Below, in pieces: positions 18,801-25,407 of a stretch of 64,000 nucleotides of DNA. A program made the position numbers and the translations under genes. The notes below the pieces were generated by a model, which searched no databases, was not told the origin of the DNA, and saw nothing but the letters and a program-made list of their open reading frames with translations. Within the stretch, counting starts at the first letter, position 1; the number at the start of each line of letters is the position of its first letter. Origin of the DNA: Candidatus Uabimicrobium amorphum (lineage in GTDB: Bacteria; Planctomycetota; Uabimicrobiia; Uabimicrobiales; Uabimicrobiaceae); the NCBI RefSeq assembly GCF_009002475.1, contig NZ_AP019860.1:4990001-5054000 (forward strand). The letters run 5' to 3'.

Positions 18801-19291
18801 TTGTAGGAAATAGCGAAATTACAGGAGATATTACACTTGAGGAGTTATGGCACTTCTTTACCTCTCCCGAAACGCCGCTTCCCAATGAGTTTGAATCTCT
18901 GTTGGATTTAAATGCGGAAACGAATATTGCATTTTCATTTCATCATGAAGATCATTACCACAAACAGGTACAAGTCACATTGAAAAATGCAGACGGGACT
19001 GAGGAATTTAAATTGGATCAAGATGTGATGAGCTTTGGTGAGGCGATGCCCACAAGTGAATTTACAAAAAGTGGACAGACATTCCAAAATATTTTAACCG
19101 AATACTATAAGTATATGAAAGGTTTGGAACCTAATGTCACGGGTACCTTTGCACAACCTGTGCCGCAAGGAGAAAAACACATTCGTTTTAAGAAAAATAT
19201 TGGAGAACCTCTTTTTCAAGGGGGAGCTGTCGCGTTAATTGAATTTGCTTATCGATCAAAGATTGACTTTTTCAACTACGAATTCAAATAG
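15878..19291 (+). CDS. GspK-like pseudopilin with extra PDG-repeat and LamG-like regions
   Basis: The start is GTG with a G-rich ribosome site, 15 bases after the kinase stop. The N-terminus is a prepilin-like segment (KKKSAFAMITVLTTMMFLSV). The next ~350 residues look like GspK, the tip pseudopilin of type II secretion: they contain the family's paired 'INLN' elements (SQINLNMDDKFL and SPINLNSASWPVL) and helix-hairpin-helix-like spacing. At 1137 residues it is roughly three times the usual GspK length. Residues ~560-620 hold about six 9-residue repeats of the form PDGTIxxxL. Residues ~690-930 look like a laminin-G/concanavalin fold (GSIMFWLKFNREW, YHISIRWKDG, TVDDLRVTP). I infer an extended tip or adhesin exported with a secretion or pilus-like machine. 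Confidence 0.75.
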   Translation: MIQYKKKSAFAMITVLTTMMFLSVSAVSFVKLSISERNVSSNYVDRYTVNNAAQQGIEYAIARIIEGATKDIYSCNWLGRYPDEDTVGNPEYEHTKYAEDFTAAGASLSQLQNCSSNALSFFLESTNDIAEDVLGHKVSYMPENNKFCSLKVLDTTSQINLNMDDKFLGQILDNLSMAVALRSPYKDVYGDKLGPLKGLGQTIVKQRPKSGFHDKNEMIGISDGTNTILQEDFEIIKDYLTTFPSINELQQNEMYHMMYFPIVNKEDTFETVHRSPINLNSASWPVLVAIFMGLKCSGEFNAEISREEAIILANRICLHREQSFFKDWNEFDDFLRVEGDNIFSSHTFTKKNIVKANAAPFVSLKYLNPDSHLYQFVNKADLEYFTTEFCFFPTGEFEITSQAKLVHAGDFIESELTTLTKVYRVVHFKNQKQFEENAIHKNQQERVNLSAFTSGNNVQDNKEAIQNSSSNIGGVKPLWFESTTGYDGIDEPVTEGGNYLFRADCNSTVNANKAEQPQANGSKAIAVDQGGQVVPEVIVIKKEIEVTETKPSNEEVIEQKTLPDGTIVKALADGTIVHELPDGSIKREFPDGTIEKESPDGTITRQLPDGTIVEILPNPVPEEGQEETVVSINKGIEITTVKQLASDLATDGIILRKEDSGKDLYYLSRQSENPAFDNPSQDSNFPALIDFPNIIPISGDANRGSIMFWLKFNREWNDEAPRTLFFVNTAFEITDVLSGNKFLVGVQKEVKVKITTVDNNPANLLRRLELIVHSKFFCKDKKSNTAVAVHPLLMPYKNVESVQGIVVNPLVNQGVRAHENYHISIRWKDGNTLTNFTGINGNSAIAIHGNFYDDNNKLLPNRVAFSENFPHPQNSQTPQGKLSNGAFEPLADDLVNENRFYVGSAGRSKSPQATVDDLRVTPNIDWASTLDFNPSRQLPSEEIYGLFKVKSTDENGKEPIHTKIHKTQHVENPPLVGNSEITGDITLEELWHFFTSPETPLPNEFESLLDLNAETNIAFSFHHEDHYHKQVQVTLKNADGTEEFKLDQDVMSFGEAMPTSEFTKSGQTFQNILTEYYKYMKGLEPNVTGTFAQPVPQGEKHIRFKKNIGEPLFQGGAVALIEFAYRSKIDFFNYEFK

Positions 19292-19300
19292 GAATTTTTT

Positions 19301-21070
19301 ATGAAAACTTTTTGGTTGCAAACGCGTATTTTCCCGGAGATTCACAAAAAATATGTTGTGGATGGGGATGTAATCAATACTGGGTATATCGAGTCCTCTC
19401 TTCGTGAAAAACAAGAATTAGAGCCTGTACGGCAAGGTAAACCTAGCCAGACAAAGATCTCGAATACAGATCAAATTATGAATCGTATTCGCAAGGTGAT
19501 TGACCAGCAAGTTGAAAATAATGAGCGGACGAAAAATAGCGAAAAAGAAAAAGAGAAAATGAATCTTCGTCTGCAAAAAATGCAAAAGATAAATAAAGAA
19601 GTCTCTTCATATCCAACAATAGCAAAGAAGCACTACTCGATACAGTTGACAACCGACCTAGCGCGTATGCGGGAGGCGATTCATTTAGAATTTGTATCAA
19701 GAGAACAAATGTTAGATATTTTTTTAAGTTTTTGCAAAAAATCGGAAATACCGTGTGTTTCTAATTATATATACCAAAATAAGTTTATACGCCAGCATCA
19801 ATATAAAATATTGCAAAAAGTACATGGGAAAACGATACACACGACCGAGAAACCCTACGAAATAAATAAAGTAGAACTTCTTCTCGCGGAAAAACTTTGT
19901 TCGTTTGAGATATTGTCACATAAACAAGTACAAACGGCTTTGCGTATTTTGATTATGATGAATTCATTAGGGATTGGTTATTCTTTTGATGCCTTATTAA
20001 TAGAATCAAAATTGGTAGGTAAGCAGATTGTTTATACTTTAATTGACGGTATTTCTAGTAAAGCGAAACAGAACAAACAAGTGGCTAGTATACAACGAAA
20101 AAGACCTGTTCTATTTAGTTTTATTAGAGTTACAGTGATTTTATATAGTTTATTTGCCATTGCTTTGCTATTTACTTTTCACAAGATGAATACACCACCA
20201 CAACGAAGATTTGTTAAAAACTTTTCTTCAGAGAAACCAACAAAGCGTTCTCAGGATGAAAGTGGTAAGAAAAATACTCAACAGCAAATAGTACAACGGA
20301 AATTGCCCACAACGGTTAAATGGGGAAAATTCGTCTTAAAAAAAGCCCAAGCAGATGTTTTGCAAAAGAGTTGTCACGTTGGAAGTATTTCCCCAGTCCG
20401 TATTTTTGTCTCAGGCTTTAATATAGAGTATCAAAAGAACTTATCTGTTGCATGGTCTATTCAACTTCAGAAACTACCTAAATCAATGCCTTTGAGAGTT
20501 GTGAGTTTATTAACATCCATCTCAGGAGAAAAATATGCTGATGTGATCACCTCTTGCTGCGAATCGCAAAAATTTAAAACGAAGTTTTTGTTACATAAAA
20601 AAGTAGAGCCTGGTTTTTATCGTTTACAGGTAAATATTTTGCCACAACTACAAAGTGATTTTTTACGTTATTTTTTAGGCTTACAAAAGCCATATACTTG
20701 GACTAGGTGGGTTCAAATAGGAAGTCTATGGCAAATACAGCAATTACGTCGTAATCAAATCAATAAATTAAAAGCATTTTCGCAAAGAATAAGTTCTGTA
20801 TACCACAAATGGAAAGAGACAGGAAAAAAGCCCGAGAGCGAAATTCGTTTTCTACAAAATAGACTGAACAAAGATACGTTTGTTTTTGTCAAACCTATCA
20901 TTCAATTAAAAAATTTACTAAAACAGTTGGACTCTCTCGCTATTGATTCAGAAAAAGAAAATCTATCGTTTCAAATTGCGCTATTTAATTTCCAAAGTAT
21001 TCTAGAAACGCTTGATGATAAGGTGGAAAAAAAATTGAAAAGACGTATTTATGTGGAATTTAGAGAATGA
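19301..21070 (+). CDS. Single-span membrane protein of unknown function
   Basis: A 589-residue protein that I do not recognise, 9 bases after the GspK-like gene and so probably co-transcribed. The first ~270 residues are charged and mostly helical, with a Lys/Glu-rich coiled-coil stretch around residues 65-105. One membrane segment (VTVILYSLFAIALLFTFH, about 276-293) divides it from an outer part that has a short beta-rich region ending in 'VEPGFYRLQVN', then a helical C-terminus. The converging gene at 21076-22374 has the same beta-then-helical layout in an exported form, so the two may be distant relatives. Placement suggests an inner-membrane partner of the pseudopilin, but no GspL or GspM signature is visible. 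Confidence 0.65.
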   Translation: MKTFWLQTRIFPEIHKKYVVDGDVINTGYIESSLREKQELEPVRQGKPSQTKISNTDQIMNRIRKVIDQQVENNERTKNSEKEKEKMNLRLQKMQKINKEVSSYPTIAKKHYSIQLTTDLARMREAIHLEFVSREQMLDIFLSFCKKSEIPCVSNYIYQNKFIRQHQYKILQKVHGKTIHTTEKPYEINKVELLLAEKLCSFEILSHKQVQTALRILIMMNSLGIGYSFDALLIESKLVGKQIVYTLIDGISSKAKQNKQVASIQRKRPVLFSFIRVTVILYSLFAIALLFTFHKMNTPPQRRFVKNFSSEKPTKRSQDESGKKNTQQQIVQRKLPTTVKWGKFVLKKAQADVLQKSCHVGSISPVRIFVSGFNIEYQKNLSVAWSIQLQKLPKSMPLRVVSLLTSISGEKYADVITSCCESQKFKTKFLLHKKVEPGFYRLQVNILPQLQSDFLRYFLGLQKPYTWTRWVQIGSLWQIQQLRRNQINKLKAFSQRISSVYHKWKETGKKPESEIRFLQNRLNKDTFVFVKPIIQLKNLLKQLDSLAIDSEKENLSFQIALFNFQSILETLDDKVEKKLKRRIYVEFRE

Positions 21071-21075
21071 CTTTT

Positions 21076-22374
21076 TTACTGAGACTCTTTTATACATTTT
21101 TTTAGTTCTACAACAATGAGTTGAATGCTGAGTTGCGTTTTTTTCAAATGTATTTCCTTTTGTGGATTTTGCTTTTTATACATTTTGTATACTTTAATCC
21201 AGTAAACTAAACCCGTCAATAAACGATGACATTTATGTTCTTTCATCAGTAGTAATTTTTTTTCTGTGGCTTCAAGTTGTTTGTCTGTTATTTGGTCTAA
21301 CCCTTTTTCGGTTGATACTTGTTGTAACAGGTTTGCTACATAAATTTTGTCGTTGTTATTTTTTTCGAATGAATTCGTCTCAATGATCTTTTGTGTTTGG
21401 GAAATTAAGGTTTTTATTTTTTGTACATTTTTTTGCGTTAGCCGATCGTTTATTTCACGTAATACACGTTCTATTTTTTGTAGAGAATTCGCAACTTTGG
21501 GATATTGATTGTTTGTTAAAATTAATTGGTGTATTTGTAGTTCGATTTTCCAATGATCTATCGGTTCTAGAGATTCGATCTGTGCAATTTGTTTTAGTAA
21601 ATTACCTATATCCTTTTTGTTGAACTGTAGTATGTGAGTACGAATTTGTTGATGTAATGTAGTCACCTGTTTCTCTAGATTCATTAAAATGTTCGTAAAT
21701 TGAGGTGATAATTTTGTTAAATCCCCGCCTGATAAAAGCCACCGTTTATGCATATCCATAATTTCTTGGTAAGTCTTTAATAGCGAGAGAGTACTTTGCT
21801 GCACAAATAAATCATAGGTAACAATCGTATTGGGAGAAAAAAACTTGTTGGTTTTTTGTCTCCAATCGTTTAGTTTTTCTATGTTTTTTCTATACCATTC
21901 TTCGATGGTGTTTTCCTTGGGATTTTTTGCTATTAAATCAGATCTTTCTTTGCGTAGGGTGGAGCACCATTCGTTTTCTTTGTCAAGTAAGAGGAATAGG
22001 TGAAGGTAATTATAATGTTGTTTTGCAATTTCTGGTGGTGCACCAATATAAAAATGATATTTTTGTGGTATAGACTGCGTATCACTATTTGGGCTTTTTA
22101 AAATTTCAAGAGTATACTTACCTTTTAGAATTTTACGGCTTTTGCTGGTGTATACGTATGAAAAATGACGCTGATGGAATTGTAACCACAAACGACTATT
22201 GACAATTTCGTTTTTATTGTTAAATATCAAACGACATGTATATGTTCCTGATACTTTTTGTGGATAACGAAATGTCCACGTCGTGTTATTTCTCTTATCC
22301 TCTTCCATCTTGAAATCGATGTTTTGCGCTACAACAAAACTAAATAAACAAATAACAATGGTTATAAATTTCAT
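21076..22374 (-). CDS. Exported helical protein, function unknown
   Basis: A 432-residue protein with a clear signal peptide (MKFITIVICLFSFVVAQ). Residues ~20-130 are beta-rich and read like a small Ig-like or C2-like module (TWTFRYPQKVSGTYTCRLIF, LKGKYTLEIL). The remaining ~300 residues are long amphipathic helices rich in Gln, Lys and Leu. No catalytic motif is evident. It is the last gene of the minus-strand unit that starts with the TPR-WD40 protein, 29 bases after the sulfotransferase-like gene, and its stop lies 5 bases from the stop of the converging gene at 21070. A Gly-Thr-Tyr-like strand and helical tail recall the outer part of that neighbour. Confidence 0.65.
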   Translation of the reverse strand: MKFITIVICLFSFVVAQNIDFKMEEDKRNNTTWTFRYPQKVSGTYTCRLIFNNKNEIVNSRLWLQFHQRHFSYVYTSKSRKILKGKYTLEILKSPNSDTQSIPQKYHFYIGAPPEIAKQHYNYLHLFLLLDKENEWCSTLRKERSDLIAKNPKENTIEEWYRKNIEKLNDWRQKTNKFFSPNTIVTYDLFVQQSTLSLLKTYQEIMDMHKRWLLSGGDLTKLSPQFTNILMNLEKQVTTLHQQIRTHILQFNKKDIGNLLKQIAQIESLEPIDHWKIELQIHQLILTNNQYPKVANSLQKIERVLREINDRLTQKNVQKIKTLISQTQKIIETNSFEKNNNDKIYVANLLQQVSTEKGLDQITDKQLEATEKKLLLMKEHKCHRLLTGLVYWIKVYKMYKKQNPQKEIHLKKTQLSIQLIVVELKKCIKESQ

Positions 22375-22403
22375 GTGTTTCTCTCTAGGAATTACAGCCC
22401 TAT

Positions 22404-23117
22404 TTAGAGGTACTGATCATAAACTTGTTGCGCTTTTTCTAACAATTTAGGAAAACGATCCAACTCTTTATAAACGTCTTTCTTGTAAGAATTCCTTTTT
22501 TTTGATGGGCTCAGATGAAATCCGCTGGAGTTAAATATTTTCTCCACATTCTGTGCATTGTGATCAAATACAGCAAATTTTGTGTTAAATTTATGGTTTA
22601 TTTCCTCGATGACAACCGAAAAATTACTGGTAACTTGCTCAAATTTGCCCAAAACAAATTTGTCGCGGTAGGGATAGATTAAAGTGTAGAATTGGATATA
22701 TGCCTTTAAATACAACGACAATGGAATATTTTTAACGTGGAGATCTCCATTATTCACTTCTAGTGAAAGGCTCTTGTGTGATACTACGGCATCGCGCGGG
22801 GGGCGGATGAGTACCAAAGTGGGAATGTCGCTGCGGCAAGCAATGGCTATTTGTGAAGAAGTATGGACGTGGGTTGCTACTTTGTAATCTGTCGTTTGTG
22901 CAAGGCGAAAGGCAGCCAATGCAAAACTGTTTGCTGAACGTGGATAGCCATCTATCACTAAATCTGTATTGTTATTTACCACATCGTGGTAGGATTCTTT
23001 ACCACGACGATGGAACTTTAGTGTATTTATATATAGCGAAGGGTAGCGGTCTAGTAACATTTTACTGTGGAACGCCATCTTATACAGGGTGAGGTTTTTT
23101 TGGAATTTTTCTAACAT
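22404..23117 (-). CDS. Sulfotransferase-like protein
   Basis: A 237-residue protein with the two phosphosulfate (PAPS) binding elements of the sulfotransferase fold: the 5' loop as VIDGYPRSANSFALAAF near residue 53 and the 3' loop as LVLIRPPRDAVVSH near residue 99. Length suits a small bacterial sulfotransferase. The acceptor cannot be inferred; the envelope-rich neighbourhood would fit a cell-surface glycan or lipid. It begins 4 bases after the RsmE stop and is probably translated from the same message. The classical catalytic His is not obvious to me, so a related nucleotide-binding role cannot be excluded. Confidence 0.7.
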   Translation of the reverse strand: MLEKFQKNLTLYKMAFHSKMLLDRYPSLYINTLKFHRRGKESYHDVVNNNTDLVIDGYPRSANSFALAAFRLAQTTDYKVATHVHTSSQIAIACRSDIPTLVLIRPPRDAVVSHKSLSLEVNNGDLHVKNIPLSLYLKAYIQFYTLIYPYRDKFVLGKFEQVTSNFSVVIEEINHKFNTKFAVFDHNAQNVEKIFNSSGFHLSPSKKRNSYKKDVYKELDRFPKLLEKAQQVYDQYL

Positions 23118-23121
23118 TTAC

Positions 23122-23838
23122 TTATGAAAAATAAAAATGAATGTTGGCTATAATTGCTGCTGTGGCGGTTTCTGCACGCAAAATTTGTTTCCCTAAAGAA
23201 AAAAGTTTAGCTCCATGTTGTTGCGCTTGTTGTATTTCACTATTGCTAAAGCCTCCTTCTGGACCGATGATTACCGTCAGTTTATCGACATTTTCTAAAG
23301 ATTTGAGGACGGTGTGCATAGAAGGAATTTGTGGATCTGTGTGTGCGACTAATGTTGGTGAACTATCTTGCAGAATGTCAGAAAACGTCTGCATTTCTTT
23401 TATATCAAGTAAATATGGCCTTTCGCTTTGTTTGGCCGCCGCGAGTATAACTTTGGACCATCTCTCTCGTCGCCCAGCGGTATTGATTCCAGCAGCAACT
23501 CGTTCGCTCATCATCGGTGTCAGGGTTTGCAAACCGAGTTCCATTGAAGTTTGTAGAATCATGTCCCATTTTTTGCTTTTTACCAATGCTTGGGCTAAGT
23601 TTAATTTGATGGGAAATGTACTTTCATTAACATAGCGAGACACAATCTCTACACAAACTTTTTTTTTCGCAATGGAAATAATTTTACCGTGGTAGCAGTG
23701 AGCGCTCTTATCAAATAGCTTTATTTCCTCTCCTATTTGTGCGCGTCGGGCGTTTATTATATGATTAGCCTCAGGACCTTCTATGGTAATTTGGTTGTCT
23801 TGATCTTGAGGCTGTTTTTCTACGAAAAAGTGTGACAT
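23122..23838 (-). CDS. rsmE: 16S rRNA m3U1498 methyltransferase
   Basis: This SPOUT-class enzyme methylates N3 of U1498 in 16S rRNA using SAM. The 238-residue length matches RsmE. The C-terminal trefoil-knot block is plain: VIIGPEGGFSNSEI, then LGKQILRAETATAAIIA. The N-terminal PUA-like part with NARRAQIGEEI is also typical. It starts 2 bases after the stop of the lipoprotein gene and has no good ribosome site of its own, so translation is probably coupled. It is the only housekeeping enzyme in an otherwise lineage-specific operon. Confidence 0.94.
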   Translation of the reverse strand: MSHFFVEKQPQDQDNQITIEGPEANHIINARRAQIGEEIKLFDKSAHCYHGKIISIAKKKVCVEIVSRYVNESTFPIKLNLAQALVKSKKWDMILQTSMELGLQTLTPMMSERVAAGINTAGRRERWSKVILAAAKQSERPYLLDIKEMQTFSDILQDSSPTLVAHTDPQIPSMHTVLKSLENVDKLTVIIGPEGGFSNSEIQQAQQHGAKLFSLGKQILRAETATAAIIANIHFYFS

Positions 23839-23840
23839 GG

Positions 23841-25394
23841 TTATTTGACGAAGTAGCTATCTTTGAGAAATGTTTCTTTGTAATAGGTACTTTCCTGTTT
23901 TTCTTGCCAAAAATCAATTTGTCCTAAATGCATTTTGACATTTTCTTCCCAAAAGCCACCTTTATATTTTTCTAGATAGAGAAGAAACTTTTTTTGTGCC
24001 GCGTCAATTTCACCAATGTTTTTTAAACCCCAGGCATTGTAGTATAAGAAAAATTCTTCATTCTTCGGTTTTTTTATCTCTTCGATAAAGTTCTTTGTGT
24101 AAAATTTTTGCCCAGTGACAGATAACAGAATCATTTGTATTGTCATACCATCGATAGGTGCCTTATCCTGCCAATTTTTTATGAATTTTTCGTCTTTATT
24201 GTGATTGTATTTACTCCATATTTCGATGGGTTTTTCATAGATTTGCACATTGAGTTTGTCACTATTTGTAATAAGGTTTTGTACGTTAGCCACCGAAAAC
24301 TCCGTACCCAAATCTTTGTAGACTCTCGTTGCATGTTGATTGATGTCATAGTAAAATTCGGGAGACTCAATTTTGTAAAACAAATGCAATCTTGTTAAAA
24401 TCGACATGCGCGGAACAATACTACGCGGTGGGAAAACCAACCAAATTTTACCCGTTTCGTTTGCCTTTAGTGTTTTTAGAAGTTGCGGTAGCGAAAATGT
24501 GTAGTTTTTTTCGTGAAGTAAAAAACTATGGCTTGAAAAATCAATACAAATCCATTTATCATTGACCTTCACTATTGGATAAATGGTGCCATTTGCTTGT
24601 AGAAAATAGCAAGGTAGTTTTAGCTGTTGGCATAAAAAAGCGAAACACACATCGCGTTGTTCCTTTGAACCATAACCGCGTAATATGTTCCAGGCGCTAC
24701 TGACGGGTGCACAATATTTGTTTTGTGGAGAGACGACTTTCATATTGTGAACGCACCACACCAATAAATTATGTAAATGCAATATTTTTTCATCTTGTTC
24801 TTGTGCGAGAAACTCTGGACGTGGTGCGCTTTTTTGTTTCATAATTTCTTGCACGATGTTGTAGAACAAAAATTGACGATAAACAGTGCCTACATCATAG
24901 GTTTTGCGAAAGTTGTAGTGTAGGATATCTTCTTTTGACAAACCTTTTTCAACAAGCCATGCTAAGATATCTTTATGTATGCCCGTCATGGGAATACGCA
25001 TTTTTGATTGCTTTAGAGCAGACATGAACAATAGAAAACCACGGAAAATATTTTCTTTATTCATCTTATAGCTGTTTAAATATGCTATGCCTAGTCCCAC
25101 CTTAGCGTCTACAGAAGGGTATTCTTTGTCTAAAGCGACAGGGTTTAAGGTATTTATCGCTTCGTTAAATTTATTCTCTTTGATGTGTTTGACACCCTGA
25201 TGAATGACGAGTGCTATTGTCTCTTGTAGGCCAGTATATAGCTTTTCTTTTCTCGGTTTATTGGCTATGGCACGTTTATAAAGCGAGTGTGCTTTGAGAT
25301 ATTTTTTTTGCTTAACAGCTTCTTTGGCTTTTTGTTCTAAAGAATCTGAACATCCTACTAGAAGTACAAGGATGAATCCTATAACTATACGCAT
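23841..25394 (-). CDS. TPR lipoprotein with degenerate transglutaminase-like domain
   Basis: A 517-residue protein with a lipoprotein signal (MRIVIGFILVLLVGC, lipobox LVGC, cleavage before Cys15). Residues ~20-110 are TPR-like helical pairs (YLKAHSLYKRAIANKP). The middle, around residues 225-285, resembles a transglutaminase core: an Arg-Asp-Val-Cys helix (RDVCFAFLCQQLKLPCYFL) followed by KWICIDFSSH, where Cys and Asp line up with two of the catalytic triad. The His expected between them (usually HAW) is replaced by IYPIVKV, so it is probably not an active hydrolase of the usual kind. The C-terminus returns to TPR-like helices. AGGAGTTAAC precedes the ATG. Confidence 0.7.
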   Translation of the reverse strand: MRIVIGFILVLLVGCSDSLEQKAKEAVKQKKYLKAHSLYKRAIANKPRKEKLYTGLQETIALVIHQGVKHIKENKFNEAINTLNPVALDKEYPSVDAKVGLGIAYLNSYKMNKENIFRGFLLFMSALKQSKMRIPMTGIHKDILAWLVEKGLSKEDILHYNFRKTYDVGTVYRQFLFYNIVQEIMKQKSAPRPEFLAQEQDEKILHLHNLLVWCVHNMKVVSPQNKYCAPVSSAWNILRGYGSKEQRDVCFAFLCQQLKLPCYFLQANGTIYPIVKVNDKWICIDFSSHSFLLHEKNYTFSLPQLLKTLKANETGKIWLVFPPRSIVPRMSILTRLHLFYKIESPEFYYDINQHATRVYKDLGTEFSVANVQNLITNSDKLNVQIYEKPIEIWSKYNHNKDEKFIKNWQDKAPIDGMTIQMILLSVTGQKFYTKNFIEEIKKPKNEEFFLYYNAWGLKNIGEIDAAQKKFLLYLEKYKGGFWEENVKMHLGQIDFWQEKQESTYYKETFLKDSYFVK

Positions 25395-25407
25395 GTTAAC
25401 TCCTACA

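Noticed and set aside
23141..23635. 164-codon + strand frame opposite rsmE
   Set aside because: Antisense shadow of a well supported gene; no ribosome binding site.
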